Source: Lepagella muris (GTDB lineage: Bacteria; Bacteroidota; Bacteroidia; Bacteroidales; Muribaculaceae). From it: 64,000 nt of DNA. Every line of letters starts with the position of its first letter. The stretch's first letter is position 1. Positions 18,259 to 26,355 of this stretch are shown piece by piece. The notes beneath the pieces are model-generated. The model made no database searches. It had not been told where the DNA came from and worked only from the letters and a program-made list of their open reading frames with translations. The stretch covers positions 124,001 to 188,000 of the forward strand of contig NZ_SRYB01000005.1 of the NCBI RefSeq assembly GCF_004793975.1, in the 5' to 3' direction. Made by a program: the position numbers and the translations under genes.

Positions 18259-19441
18259 ATCCTGTTCCTTTAGATGGGTTGTCTCCGTAGCCTTGTCCTT
18301 TTGCGGGCTTGGCTGGGTATCCGTTTTGTTTTGTGGTTGTCTTTGTTGTGGTGGAAGTTATTGGTTTGCCTTTGGAGTCGGTGATGGGTTTTCCTGACCG
18401 GGACGTGTTGGGCTTGACGGTTGTCTCGCGGACGTCGTATTCCTCGACATGGAATGTACCTTGCCGTCGGGCAAATTCGTGTGCTGCCTCCTGACTGACG
18501 AACTTATGTTCGCGACCCTGGGCATCCCATGCGCTGAATTCCTTTGGCTTGTCGGTGCCGGCGGCTTGTGCGTTGTATTTCTTAGCCTGTGCGTTGGATG
18601 CTCCGGCTGCGGCTTTCCGTTGGTCAATGCCAGCTTGCTTGTATTGGAGATCCAGCTTCTCATTTTGCTCGGCATATTGAGATTTAATCCTCTCCTGCTC
18701 TGCCTTGTATTCCGCCTCTGTGATTTGATGTTGCCGCAACTTTTCGTTGAGTGCTGCGAGAGCCTTATCTTGTTCCGCCTTGGCCTCGTAGCGCTCGTCG
18801 GCAATCTTCTCGCGGTCGAGGGTGTGCTGCCAGTTGCGCTGGTCTTTTTCATCGGCGTCGTCCATTGCGCGGGCACGGACGTAGGCTTCGTAGTAGGCCC
18901 GGTCGTTTGCCTGACGGTCGGCGTTGATCTTGTCCCAACGTTCCTTTGTGCGTGCAAGCATTGAGTTGGAGGGGTTGAAGGAGTCGGGCGCGCCGCGTGT
19001 GGTGAAGAATAGGTTGGCGAGTGATGAGATCCCGTCGGAGATTGCGGACATTACGTTTTCGCGTTTCTGTTTTTTCTCGCGCTGGCGCCGCTGCTCGACG
19101 GTCTCCGGCTTTTCGAGACCACCGAGCTTTTCGAAGAGTTCGGTATAGGACATCTTAGGACGGCTCTTGGATTGGACAGGGACCGGGCTTCTGTAAGAGC
19201 CTGGCTGCATTTTCTCGATCACGGAGATTCCATCGGGAATATCTTCCGGCGATGGAATCCCCAGGACTTGGACGCCTTTGGCGCGAAACTGACCGGACGG
19301 GGCGGTCGGGGATTCGGGAGCCTGGGGCGCGGATGAGGCTGACGGAGTCTGTGAGGTGGCGCCCGCAGTCGCTTCTTTGGGGGCGACTGCGGGGGATGCG
19401 ATCCGCTGGCGGAGTTTCATTATTGATTCGTAGACTCCCAT
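18248..19441 (-). CDS. Coiled-coil virion protein, probable ejection protein 2 (397 aa)
   Basis: The start at MGVYESIMKLRQRI was chosen because it falls directly after the upstream gene's stop; upstream in-frame sequence is low-complexity shadow. Residues about 60-80 hold an A-type peptide repeat (GQFRAKGVQVLGIPSPE). A segment near residue 130 (SAISDGISSLANLFFTTRG) is hydrophobic, and residues about 160-300 form a long Lys/Glu/Ala/Gln-rich coiled coil. The C-terminus is basic and Gly-rich (KPAKGQGYGDNP). Its position between a small Gly-rich protein and the giant protein resembles the T7 gp14-gp15-gp16 inner-core order, but no residue-level match was seen, so the role is inferred from context only. 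Confidence 0.6.
   Translation of the reverse strand: MGVYESIMKLRQRIASPAVAPKEATAGATSQTPSASSAPQAPESPTAPSGQFRAKGVQVLGIPSPEDIPDGISVIEKMQPGSYRSPVPVQSKSRPKMSYTELFEKLGGLEKPETVEQRRQREKKQKRENVMSAISDGISSLANLFFTTRGAPDSFNPSNSMLARTKERWDKINADRQANDRAYYEAYVRARAMDDADEKDQRNWQHTLDREKIADERYEAKAEQDKALAALNEKLRQHQITEAEYKAEQERIKSQYAEQNEKLDLQYKQAGIDQRKAAAGASNAQAKKYNAQAAGTDKPKEFSAWDAQGREHKFVSQEAAHEFARRQGTFHVEEYDVRETTVKPNTSRSGKPITDSKGKPITSTTTKTTTKQNGYPAKPAKGQGYGDNPSKGTGYGN
19245..19292 (-). repeat. A module inside the 397-aa virion gene
   Basis: It encodes GQFRAKGVQVLGIPSPE. The palindrome arms are slightly degraded (CCGGCGA against TCCCCAGG). It shows that the repeat is shared between different genes rather than being only an internal repeat of the giant protein. 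Confidence 0.8.
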
Positions 19442-19442
19442 A

Positions 19443-19940
19443 TCAGAAGGCTCCTCCCATGCCTGCGGCTGCCTGCTGGACGCCTTGGATTGCCTGTGAG
19501 ACCTGTCCGGCTTTCTGTCGCTGGAGGTCGTTGAGTTCGGCACGGAGTGCGGCGTCTTTTGCCTGGTATTGCGACTCGATTGCGTCTTTGCGGCGCTCGG
19601 CGTTGACGACGATGTCGGTGGTGGCGTCGGTGAGCACCTTGTTGTTGGCGGCTTTTGCTGCTGCGACACTCTCGTCGGTTGCGCCGCCGACGGCTGCGGC
19701 GCCTGCTGCGGCTCGGTTTCGCTGACGGATGCTCTCCTCGGTGCGAGAGAGCATCGCCTGCGCGTCGGCGCGTTGTGTGGCGTCCTCGTTGTAGCGACGG
19801 TCGTACCAGTTCTGGTTTTCGGTCTGCTGCTGATTGAGGTCTTTCTCAATGTTTTTCATTGCCTTTGATGCGGCACGGCCGCCGAAAATGCCAGCTATCG
19901 CGGACACGCCGGCTCCGATTGCTCCTCCTATAAGTCCCAT
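19443..19940 (-). CDS. Small Gly-rich virion protein, probable ejection protein 1 (165 aa)
   Basis: The N-terminus MGLIGGAIGAGVSAIAGIFG is a glycine-rich amphipathic or membrane-inserting stretch, followed by an Ala/Gln-rich helical body (residues 25-150) and a flexible Gly-Met-Gly-Gly end. This profile and size resemble T7 gp14 and P22 gp7, which leave the virion first and insert in the outer membrane. It heads the minus-strand cluster leading to the 397-aa and 5369-aa proteins and abuts the next start by two bases. Unlike its two neighbours it holds no dispersed A/B peptide repeat. No enzymatic motif was found. Confidence 0.6.
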   Translation of the reverse strand: MGLIGGAIGAGVSAIAGIFGGRAASKAMKNIEKDLNQQQTENQNWYDRRYNEDATQRADAQAMLSRTEESIRQRNRAAAGAAAVGGATDESVAAAKAANNKVLTDATTDIVVNAERRKDAIESQYQAKDAALRAELNDLQRQKAGQVSQAIQGVQQAAAGMGGAF

Positions 19941-19988
19941 AATGGATTCGGTTTTAAAAGATATAAGAATGGCATAAAATTAGGGAGG

Positions 19989-19996
19989 TATCTTTG
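19989..19996 (+). promoter_or_regulatory. Bacteroidetes-type -7 box (TATCTTTG)
   Basis: It matches TAnnTTTG, 34 bases before the start codon at 20030, in the divergent space between the ejection cluster and the plus-strand island. No clear -33 TTG element is visible. Confidence 0.5.
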
Positions 19997-20029
19997 CGGA
20001 TGTGGAATAAGTATTAAAGAACGGAAATC

Positions 20030-20353
20030 ATGGCATTAGGAAGGAAGACCGGTGGGCGCGTGAAGGGGACACCGAATAAGCGGGAGCATCCTCTGAAGCG
20101 TCCGATAAGGGAGTATCTTGAGGCACAGTTCGAGCGCAAGGAGCGGGTGGATGAGGATACGGGGAAGAGATACACGGCATCGGATTTCGAGCTGGACATG
20201 GCGGCTCTGGAGCCGGGAGAACGGATCCAGGCGACGATGAGGTTGCTTCGGTTTGTGACTCCGGAGATGAAGGCCGTGGAGATGGAGACGACGAGCACGG
20301 CAGAGACGGAGTCGCTGTCGGAGCGTCTGTCGGAGCTTGCCGGTGAGGAATGA
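20030..20353 (+). CDS. Small phage protein with basic N-terminus (107 aa), unknown
   Basis: The N-terminus GRKTGGRVKGTPNK is the basic Gly/Lys-rich type seen in many phage DNA-associated proteins, including some small terminase-like families. The rest is acidic and helical (SESLSERLSELAGEE). It is the first gene of the plus-strand island and has a good -7 box in front. A small terminase role is possible, but the gene lies 18 kb from the large terminase, so no function is assigned. Confidence 0.65.
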   Translation: MALGRKTGGRVKGTPNKREHPLKRPIREYLEAQFERKERVDEDTGKRYTASDFELDMAALEPGERIQATMRLLRFVTPEMKAVEMETTSTAETESLSERLSELAGEE

Positions 20354-20388
20354 TTAAAAGATAAGGTGAGGGAGGATGATGGGATTGA

Positions 20389-20396
20389 TATATTTG
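20389..20396 (+). promoter_or_regulatory. Bacteroidetes-type -7 box (TATATTTG)
   Basis: It matches TAnnTTTG, about 20 bases before the ATG at 20416, in the 62-bp gap after the 107-aa gene. It suggests that the three paralogues have their own promoter. Confidence 0.5.
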
Positions 20397-20415
20397 CGCA
20401 TCAAACGTAAAGAGA

Positions 20416-20874
20416 ATGAAGGAACTGACGCTAATTGTCGCGAAGGGCGACGTATATGACGAGGTTGCGCTGACGACGAGCTACACCGGCTCGAAGATGG
20501 GTGGCGATCCGGATGCCTACGAGCGGATCTACACGACGACTGCGGACCAGGCGCAGCTTAACCGCTTCTGGACGGAGTCGAGGGTGGCGGTCTGCGAGGC
20601 TCTGCGGAAATTTCTTGATGATGTCGAGGAGGATGAGACGGGGCTGAGGATAGTGCTTTCCCTGCCGTCGTCGTTTGACGACAGTCTGGGGGAGGCCATG
20701 CAGGAGGAGATGCGGAGTTTCTTCGTGATGAACATCACGGCGAAATGGTACGTCTTCACGAATAAGGGTGAGGCGGGACAGTATTCGCTTGATGCGGCCG
20801 CACATATGGAGGGATTGAGGCGGAAGGCGTGCTATAAGCGCAGGCCTGTGCGCCCGACCTACGACCGAAAATAA
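20416..20874 (+). CDS. Tandem paralogue 1 of three, unknown phage protein (152 aa)
   Basis: The protein is helical and acidic, with the pattern VLSLPSSFDDSLGEAMQEEM, then WYVFTNKGEAGQYSLDAA, and ends KRRPVRPTYDRK. The next gene repeats this layout (CFRLPSNYNNASADSLGKGI, WFTITNKADAKEYFELA, KRSRPVRPTY), so the two are clear paralogues. The family is unfamiliar to me. Three adjacent copies of similar size, among virion genes, suggest a small head-tail joining or accessory structural role, but that is inference. The basic C-terminus may bind DNA or the portal. Confidence 0.7.
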   Translation: MKELTLIVAKGDVYDEVALTTSYTGSKMGGDPDAYERIYTTTADQAQLNRFWTESRVAVCEALRKFLDDVEEDETGLRIVLSLPSSFDDSLGEAMQEEMRSFFVMNITAKWYVFTNKGEAGQYSLDAAAHMEGLRRKACYKRRPVRPTYDRK

Positions 20875-20901
20875 TGTTGAACCATATAAACCACCACATT
20901 T

Positions 20902-21435
20902 ATGGCAGAAAGCAAGAAGGAGCTCACGGTGAGACTCCACGTCAGGGAGATGATGTATGACATCACGAATAAGGCTTACCTGACAGGACGCGCGCGTGAG
21001 GCGGAGAAGACTAAGGATTATGAGGCTGCATCGAACATGCAGGCGAGTGAGGACGAGGAGGATTCGTCGCAGCTGCGACGCTCGATGGCGGCGCATTTCA
21101 CTGCGCTGAAGAGTCTTCTCGGCGAGTATCTGAACGAGGACAAGACCACGACGGATAATCTCATCAATGAGGAGATCGACAAGGACACGACGCTTGAGCT
21201 ATGTTTCCGCCTGCCGTCGAACTATAACAATGCGTCGGCGGACAGTCTTGGCAAGGGTATCCATTCGTATATCGTGCACATGACGCTCGGGGACTGGTTC
21301 ACAATCACGAACAAGGCGGATGCGAAGGAATATTTCGAGCTGGCGCAGGTGAGTCTTGACAATGTGAAGAGGGCGCTTTATAAGCGATCGCGCCCGGTGA
21401 GACCGACGTATGCTTCCGGAGGAGGCGGCGCATGA
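20902..21435 (+). CDS. Tandem paralogue 2 of three, unknown phage protein (177 aa)
   Basis: It shares the core and the KR-RPVRPTY tail with the 152-aa upstream gene, plus an N-terminal extension (ELTVRLHVREMMYDITNKAY) that aligns with the next gene (FLLLFKLKELLYDIGNMAW). It therefore bridges the other two copies. A Gly-rich end (ASGGGGA) follows the shared tail. The stop overlaps the next start as ATGA, so translation of copies 2 and 3 is probably coupled. No catalytic motif was seen. Confidence 0.75.
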   Translation: MAESKKELTVRLHVREMMYDITNKAYLTGRAREAEKTKDYEAASNMQASEDEEDSSQLRRSMAAHFTALKSLLGEYLNEDKTTTDNLINEEIDKDTTLELCFRLPSNYNNASADSLGKGIHSYIVHMTLGDWFTITNKADAKEYFELAQVSLDNVKRALYKRSRPVRPTYASGGGGA

Positions 21436-21965
21436 TCAAGGAATGCGGAGAAAAGGAGAAGGGGGAACGACGGTTTCTCCTTCTCTTCAAACTGAAGGAA
21501 CTGCTCTATGACATAGGGAATATGGCATGGGTGGAGGGTCATATCCTGGAGAGCGAGAATCTTGAACTTCGGCATACGGTCCAGGATATAGTTCAGGATG
21601 GAAACAGGGACAGGGTTGCCCGAATATTGGATAAGGCGCATTGTATAGTGACGGAGGCCCTGTATCCATATACAAGCCGTGAGCTTTATCTGAAATGGAG
21701 GGATGACCGTCCGGAACGCCGGCATGTGTTTGGAATATTGCTTAGGGTGCCGGATGATTTTTCGCAGACGACGATGAATCTGATGGAGCATCTGGTGCAT
21801 GAGTATATGGTGGCTGACGTGATGCAGGATTGGCTGACGATCACTCACGCGGATAAGGCTGCGGTATGGCTGGAGAAGCGTGAGGAGGCGTTGAGCCGAC
21901 TGCGGAGCTGCGTGAATCTGCGGAGGGGTGGCCAGCGTGTCAGACGCCGTCTGTCGCCGTTCTGA
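21432..21965 (+). CDS. Tandem paralogue 3 of three, unknown phage protein (177 aa)
   Basis: Most diverged of the three: LLRVPDDFSQTTMNLMEHLV and DWLTITHADKAAVWLEKRE align with the two upstream genes, and the tail is basic (RGGQRVRRRLSPF) without the RPVRPTY ending. It starts within the ATGA overlap. Two hairpins in the following intergenic space probably end the transcript. Function is unknown. Confidence 0.7.
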   Translation: MIKECGEKEKGERRFLLLFKLKELLYDIGNMAWVEGHILESENLELRHTVQDIVQDGNRDRVARILDKAHCIVTEALYPYTSRELYLKWRDDRPERRHVFGILLRVPDDFSQTTMNLMEHLVHEYMVADVMQDWLTITHADKAAVWLEKREEALSRLRSCVNLRRGGQRVRRRLSPF

Positions 21966-21979
21966 GCATAAGGATATAA

Positions 21980-22014
21980 CGGAGCCTTTCCCGGGAGGGA
22001 GTGTGACGGCTCTG
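21980..22014 (+). terminator. Hairpin after the plus-strand island
   Basis: CGGAGCC pairs with GGCTCTG (one G-U pair) across a 21-nt loop, 15 bases after the stop of the third paralogue. A T-rich tract follows further on. Confidence 0.5.
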
Positions 22015-22055
22015 TGTTTACTATCGGTTAGATTTATTTTTTTACAGGAATGCAG

Positions 22056-22087
22056 GAGCCGTGGGTCGTGAGATTCGCGGCTCTTTT
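22056..22087 (+). terminator. Second hairpin with T-run after the plus-strand island
   Basis: GAGCCGTG pairs with CGCGGCTC (one G-U pair) and is followed by TTTT. The space 21966-22171 otherwise holds no convincing gene. It separates the plus-strand island from the convergent lysis cassette. Confidence 0.6.
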
Positions 22088-22171
22088 CGCGCTTCGCGCT
22101 CTCACCGGGATCAGAACTGCTGCGCTGTGCAGACGTCTTCCCGGCTTATGGTGAGGGTTATTGTTTATATA

Positions 22172-22720
22172 TTAAAAGGAGATTATGGAGTAAGTCACAC
22201 TCACACCTATGTATGTGGCAATCCCTTTGTGAGTGCAGCCAAGACCTATGGACGGTCCGATATGCCATCGTTTTGGTTTTCCGGGAGGCTGCCTGATTGT
22301 CACGGTCCTGATTCTCGGGAATACAGATATGCTGTCAAGCCTGGGAGCATATCCGCTGACCCATGCGTGATAATCATCACCCTCATATTCCCTCTGCGTT
22401 ATCGGAATCTCCACCGCCATACTGTCAATCTCCGGTGGAATATTTTCCTCGGCCATTTTGCATGAATCCGGAATAAATCCGGATGTGCTGTCTTTGGAGA
22501 TGAAGACGGGGAGAAGCCTGATCTGGGTGCCGAGGGAGAGCTCCTGTCGTGGGGATGGGAGGGAATACGGCACCGTGTCGATGTATGTCACTGTATCAAT
22601 CACCACATCCCCGACAGTTCCGGGAGGATATGCCTGTTGAGGGGTCTGACACTTGTGCAGGTAGGCTCCGGCAATGATGCTGAGGACAACCACTGCAATG
22701 ATTCCAAGAAGATTCTTCAT
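22172..22720 (-). CDS. Spanin-like/periplasmic lysis protein with N-terminal membrane anchor (182 aa)
   Basis: An N-terminal hydrophobic segment (LLGIIAVVVLSIIAGAYL) is followed by Cys and a long soluble part rich in Pro, Ile and Val. It overlaps the upstream amidase gene as ATGA (22717-22720) and ends the holin-amidase cassette. Its place and topology resemble inner-membrane spanin-type proteins of Bacteroidetes phages (DUF6808-like by memory). The hydrophobic C-terminus (GIATYIGVSVTYSIISF) is beta-strand-like, which is unusual for an i-spanin and could point to an outer-membrane contact. The spanin label is contextual. Confidence 0.55.
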   Translation of the reverse strand: MKNLLGIIAVVVLSIIAGAYLHKCQTPQQAYPPGTVGDVVIDTVTYIDTVPYSLPSPRQELSLGTQIRLLPVFISKDSTSGFIPDSCKMAEENIPPEIDSMAVEIPITQREYEGDDYHAWVSGYAPRLDSISVFPRIRTVTIRQPPGKPKRWHIGPSIGLGCTHKGIATYIGVSVTYSIISF

Positions 22721-23340
22721 GATTTAAGGGAATTTATATGGTTGATGTAATCAATGATTCCGTTGACGTGAGCGAGTGCTATGCGCTGCTTGCTTCCAGT
22801 GAGGAGCCTCACCCCTTCGCGAGTGTCATGGAAAGCGCTCTCGGTCAACACTGCGGGACATTTCGTGTCGCGACAGATGGCGAGGTCCTGCTGAATGAAT
22901 CGCTTCCCCGGCTTGTCGACCACGGCCCGGTTTCCCCTGAGCCCGGCTTCTATGGCCCTTGCCCAGATGGCATCGGCAAGCCTCTTTGATTTCTGCGAGG
23001 CGTTGAGTGCCACCTCGGCGACGAATCCGGACCACTCGCCGTCATGCCACTTGCCGTCGCAAGAGTTGGCATTGCTGTGGATTGACACGAGCATCACATC
23101 CTCCTTGCCGTATAGGTCGCATATCGTGTTGACGCGCTTCACGCGGCTGTCTGTGCCTTTGTTGATTGGGATGTCGTCACGCTCCGGCACAAGCAGACGT
23201 GCGTCATAACCCAACCGTGTAAGCTCGCGCACGATGATGTCTGCCAATTCGCGGCTCCATGCCCATTCCTGATACTTCCCGTCCGGCGAACACTTACCCT
23301 TCGTGTCGAATCCGTGACCGTTGTCTACTAAGATTATCAT
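22717..23340 (-). CDS. N-acetylmuramoyl-L-alanine amidase, phage endolysin (207 aa)
   Basis: Amidase_3 family enzyme that cuts the amide bond between N-acetylmuramic acid and the stem peptide. Zinc-site motifs are visible: DNGHG at residues 6-10, a Glu near 25, SIHSNA near 91, and the catalytic-type TESAFHD near 170. Length fits a single catalytic domain with no cell-wall binding module. There is no signal peptide, so the holin upstream must release it. It lies between the holin and the spanin-like gene, a normal lysis arrangement. Confidence 0.9.
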   Translation of the reverse strand: MIILVDNGHGFDTKGKCSPDGKYQEWAWSRELADIIVRELTRLGYDARLLVPERDDIPINKGTDSRVKRVNTICDLYGKEDVMLVSIHSNANSCDGKWHDGEWSGFVAEVALNASQKSKRLADAIWARAIEAGLRGNRAVVDKPGKRFIQQDLAICRDTKCPAVLTESAFHDTREGVRLLTGSKQRIALAHVNGIIDYINHINSLKS

Positions 23341-23355
23341 TATCCAAAAGTTTTT

Positions 23356-23385
23356 TGATTAAATATTCAGTGATTAAATATTCAG
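23356..23385. repeat. Perfect tandem repeat, two copies of TGATTAAATATTCAG
   Basis: Two exact 15-bp units (23356-23370, 23371-23385) occupy most of the gap between the holin stop and the amidase start. The unit is AT-rich and could be a protein-binding site or a slippage product. Confidence 0.85.
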
Positions 23386-23419
23386 ATGGTGTCGTATCCA
23401 TAATTCCTCAATATCAGAT

Positions 23420-23872
23420 TTAGCCATCCTCTTCCGTTTTCTTAGCCGACACATCCTCCAGGCATTTGCCTATGTCGTGCCGACCGATAATCAGCTTCCA
23501 AAGATTCAGGATTTTTCCATAGCCGCGATACTCCGCATAATTGTTGATCACGCTGCTCAACTCATTGGCATAGACATAGATCACAATCGCTATCGACACC
23601 AGCGGGACACCCAACACCACACCGAAAGAGTGACGGCAGATGTATGCCACGAAAATCCATGTCACATAGTCAAGCATCTTGTTCATTGTCCTGCGGCGCA
23701 TACGGCTGCCACGAATCTGCTCCCCGCGTTTCCTTGCCGCAAGGATCCCGAAACGGAGGTCTGCCATAATAAGGGCAATCGCAAACATCGCCCACCATCC
23801 CATGACGCTCACGAAATCAGCGAGCGTAACCCGGATCAGATCCTGGATTCCAAATAAAATTTCCTCATTCAT
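23420..23872 (-). CDS. Phage holin-like membrane protein (150 aa)
   Basis: The start MNEEILFGIQ was preferred over an upstream in-frame ATG whose extension is charged and low-complexity. Membrane segments lie near residues 20-45 (VMGWWAMFAIALIMADL) and 70-105 (LDYVTWIFVAYICRHSF, VLGVPLVSIAIVIYVYA), with a basic loop between (KRGEQIRGSRMRRRT). This matches the phage holin family 4 layout common in Bacteroidetes phages. It is the first gene of the lysis cassette and would time release of the amidase. Confidence 0.75.
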   Translation of the reverse strand: MNEEILFGIQDLIRVTLADFVSVMGWWAMFAIALIMADLRFGILAARKRGEQIRGSRMRRRTMNKMLDYVTWIFVAYICRHSFGVVLGVPLVSIAIVIYVYANELSSVINNYAEYRGYGKILNLWKLIIGRHDIGKCLEDVSAKKTEEDG

Positions 23873-23945
23873 TTTCGTTTCAGTTTTTTTGGTAAAATTT
23901 CTATCTATACCGTCGCCCTCTCCTCGCAAATGAGAGGCATGCGCA

Positions 23946-25445
23946 TCAGTATACCCTTCTGAAATAAGCGGTCACAGTGCCGGTGGTGTTCCAGGTCTTT
24001 CCCCCGTCATTTGAGACCTCTATTACTATTGATGACGTCGTGCCGTATGGAATCAATGCATTTGCCTGTGCGTAGAGTGTCGTCTTTGACTTCGCCGCCA
24101 TCGACCAACTGTTTTTTTCGGGACTTGCCGCGGGCTGGTCGGATATTTTCAGGGGTATGGGCTTAGACCTCGAGTAGTCATCTTCAGATATGTATCCCAT
24201 GTTCTGCGGGATCCGGTCGAATGAGCCATAGGCAGTCGCACGCAATATTATGTGTCCGGATGCCTTCTGCATCTGGCTGTCGAGATAAGCCGTGCTGTTG
24301 GCGTTGTTGTCAAACCTCACCTTGAAGCGCAGCGAATCCGAGGATATCCTCGTCTCGGCAGAGGGGAAGTTGGCGTAGGCGGTAGACGTGGTGAGCGCGT
24401 ATTGGAGCATGTTGGCGATGTATGGGGAAGCTTTCGTGACGGTTATCTTCGTGACGCATCTCTGGGCGGAGAGGCTGTAGGGGGCGATGAACGCCGCGCC
24501 GTTTGCCGCCGCGTAGGCGTTGGCAGGGGTAATCTGATAGTAGCTACCCTTGTCGGTCTTTGTCGCCGAGGACTTCACGCGGTTGAACCCCACGCAGGCG
24601 ATGAAGTTGTAGTTGTTGGCAGTCAGTCCGCCCAGTGTCTCAATGACGGAGAGCGGCACCTCGATGCGCAGCCCCATACCCGTGGTGGCATACAGGGTGG
24701 TCTTCGGCGCGAAGACCGCGAATGGCACCTTGGTCGAGAAGTCGCCCCCGGTGACGGATTCATAGTCGGCGGTCTTATACAGCTCCACGACGAAGTAATA
24801 CTCGTTGGGCTCGGGGATTAGATATCTGAACATCCACCCGACGGAGTCAGCCGGGATTAGGGCGTAGAACGGCACGTTGACGTCGTCATATCTGTTGACT
24901 GACATTGTTGCCGGCTTCGCGTTGATGCCCGCGGCGGCGCCCGCCACACCCGCGTCAAGGAACTGAGCGTTGTTGTGGCGGTATCCGTCGAAATCGGCGA
25001 GACGGCTGTAGTCAGTGCCGGCGACAGGCGGACGATATATGAAGTTGGAATGATTGCCGCCGCTCATGGCGACCACATCATAGCACAGCTGTATCAGGTT
25101 TCCCGTCGCTTTCCTGCAGTAGTTCTGCTCGGCGGTGTTCATGGGGTATTCCATTCCCCAGTATATCGGCTTGCCTGCCGCCTGCCCACGATTGCCGGCA
25201 TAGATGCCCGTCTTGTCGGTGGCATTGCCGGGCGTTGTGCCGGTGCCGGGGTCGAAGTCCGTGCCGAACGGGTTGGTGCCCCTGACGGGCTTGCACCGGC
25301 TCCATTTGCAGATCTTGCCGTGGGAGTTGCCGCACAGATATGCAAGGTCATAGGCACCGTCGCTCTGCGCGGTGCCCAGACCTAAGAGGGAATACATCTC
25401 CGCGATCGTGATGGGGGCGGAGACCAGTCCGTTGCTCACGCTCAT
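23946..25445 (-). CDS. Distal tail/receptor-binding protein candidate (499 aa)
   Basis: It begins MSVSNGLVSAPITIAEMYSL, an opening I associate with Bacteroides phage tail proteins, followed by a region on lattice-type contacts (KICKWSRCKPVRGTNPFG) and a beta-rich C-terminal half ending in Ig-like strands (SSIVIEVSNDGGKTWN). It follows the long tail fibre and two small genes and is translationally coupled (ATGA) to the 167-aa gene. A host-contact role is likely from position and beta-rich composition. No enzymatic motif was identified. Confidence 0.6.
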   Translation of the reverse strand: MSVSNGLVSAPITIAEMYSLLGLGTAQSDGAYDLAYLCGNSHGKICKWSRCKPVRGTNPFGTDFDPGTGTTPGNATDKTGIYAGNRGQAAGKPIYWGMEYPMNTAEQNYCRKATGNLIQLCYDVVAMSGGNHSNFIYRPPVAGTDYSRLADFDGYRHNNAQFLDAGVAGAAAGINAKPATMSVNRYDDVNVPFYALIPADSVGWMFRYLIPEPNEYYFVVELYKTADYESVTGGDFSTKVPFAVFAPKTTLYATTGMGLRIEVPLSVIETLGGLTANNYNFIACVGFNRVKSSATKTDKGSYYQITPANAYAAANGAAFIAPYSLSAQRCVTKITVTKASPYIANMLQYALTTSTAYANFPSAETRISSDSLRFKVRFDNNANSTAYLDSQMQKASGHIILRATAYGSFDRIPQNMGYISEDDYSRSKPIPLKISDQPAASPEKNSWSMAAKSKTTLYAQANALIPYGTTSSIVIEVSNDGGKTWNTTGTVTAYFRRVY

Positions 25446-25945
25446 CTCTGCTGATTGGTGAAATAGTTTGTGAGCATGCCGAGGAACTGGATGCGCTCCT
25501 GCTCGAAGCAGCCAGCGGCATGGGATATTGTGATAGTGCCCTCCGTGCCGACGACGTCCACGATGTCGTCAAGCTCCTTGCGCGTCATGGGCTGGATCTC
25601 GACTTCCGTTGTGACTTGCGCCTGCTTGCGGCGCACATCGGAATATGCCTCGGTGAGCCCGTCCACAATCTTGTCGAACTCTTTGTCATATTCGTTGCCC
25701 TTGGATTTGGCTTCCTCATGCGCCTGTATCCTGGAGTCGAAGTCACTGTACTTCTCGTCTTTCTTGAGCTCATCGAGGGCTTTCCTGCATGCCTCCTCGT
25801 ATTCCTCCATCTTGCGCTGATGCGCGAGACGGTGCAGCAGGATTGTGGTGACGGTGGATGCGGGCATCTTTCGCCCTTCCATCACGGTTGGGATGTTGGA
25901 GAGGATCTGATTGCTGATGAAGATCTCGTTGTAGGTCGCTTTCAT
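25442..25945 (-). CDS. Helical tail-region protein, unknown (167 aa)
   Basis: Mostly charged helices (residues 45-120, KMEEYEEACRKALDELKKDE), with a more ordered C-terminus including TISHAAGCFEQERIQFLGML. It lies between the small 109-aa protein and the receptor-binding candidate, and its stop overlaps the latter's start (ATGA). It may be an assembly chaperone for the tail protein that follows, as small helical genes often sit beside fibre genes, but this is inference. Confidence 0.6.
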   Translation of the reverse strand: MKATYNEIFISNQILSNIPTVMEGRKMPASTVTTILLHRLAHQRKMEEYEEACRKALDELKKDEKYSDFDSRIQAHEEAKSKGNEYDKEFDKIVDGLTEAYSDVRRKQAQVTTEVEIQPMTRKELDDIVDVVGTEGTITISHAAGCFEQERIQFLGMLTNYFTNQQR

Positions 25946-25972
25946 TGTCTGATGATGTTTTTTAGGATATTG

Positions 25973-26302
25973 TTATAATGATGCCGTATTGATTGAGCCG
26001 CCCTTGACGGACTCGCTCACGTTGTTGACGAACGCGATGACCGCGGATAGGATTTCAGGCTGAGTGTCGTTCTCCACGTTCTGGAAGTTGATGGAGAGGT
26101 TCTTGGAAAGGTTCCCCGCGTCATATCCGCTGAATGATGCGAGGTTCACGCCTTCCGCTGCCACGGAGCCGACGATGTTGCCCGCTGAGTTTCCTGTCAC
26201 GTCTACATTGCCCGTGATGTCATACGCCCTTGCCGGGTCGTTGGAGTTGTCAACAGTCAGGTTGGCACTGTTGATCCCTTTCAATGTCAATTTGTCATTC
26301 AT
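25973..26302 (-). CDS. Small beta-rich tail-region protein, unknown (109 aa)
   Basis: Residues 1-70 read as strands rich in Asn, Val, Gly and Ser (NVDVTGNSAGNIVGSV) that resemble the triple-beta style of fibre proteins. The C-terminus is helical (ILSAVIAFVNNVSESVKGGS). It directly follows the long fibre gene, so it may be a fibre tip or accessory subunit. I do not recognise a family. Confidence 0.55.
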   Translation of the reverse strand: MNDKLTLKGINSANLTVDNSNDPARAYDITGNVDVTGNSAGNIVGSVAAEGVNLASFSGYDAGNLSKNLSINFQNVENDTQPEILSAVIAFVNNVSESVKGGSINTASL

Positions 26303-26355
26303 AATTAAAAAGAGTTTAAAACATTTTTTTGATATATTTCAGGAATCTCTGGATG

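Noticed and set aside
24252..24821. 189-codon plus-strand frame
   Set aside because: Antisense to the receptor-binding candidate; no start signal or recognisable motif.
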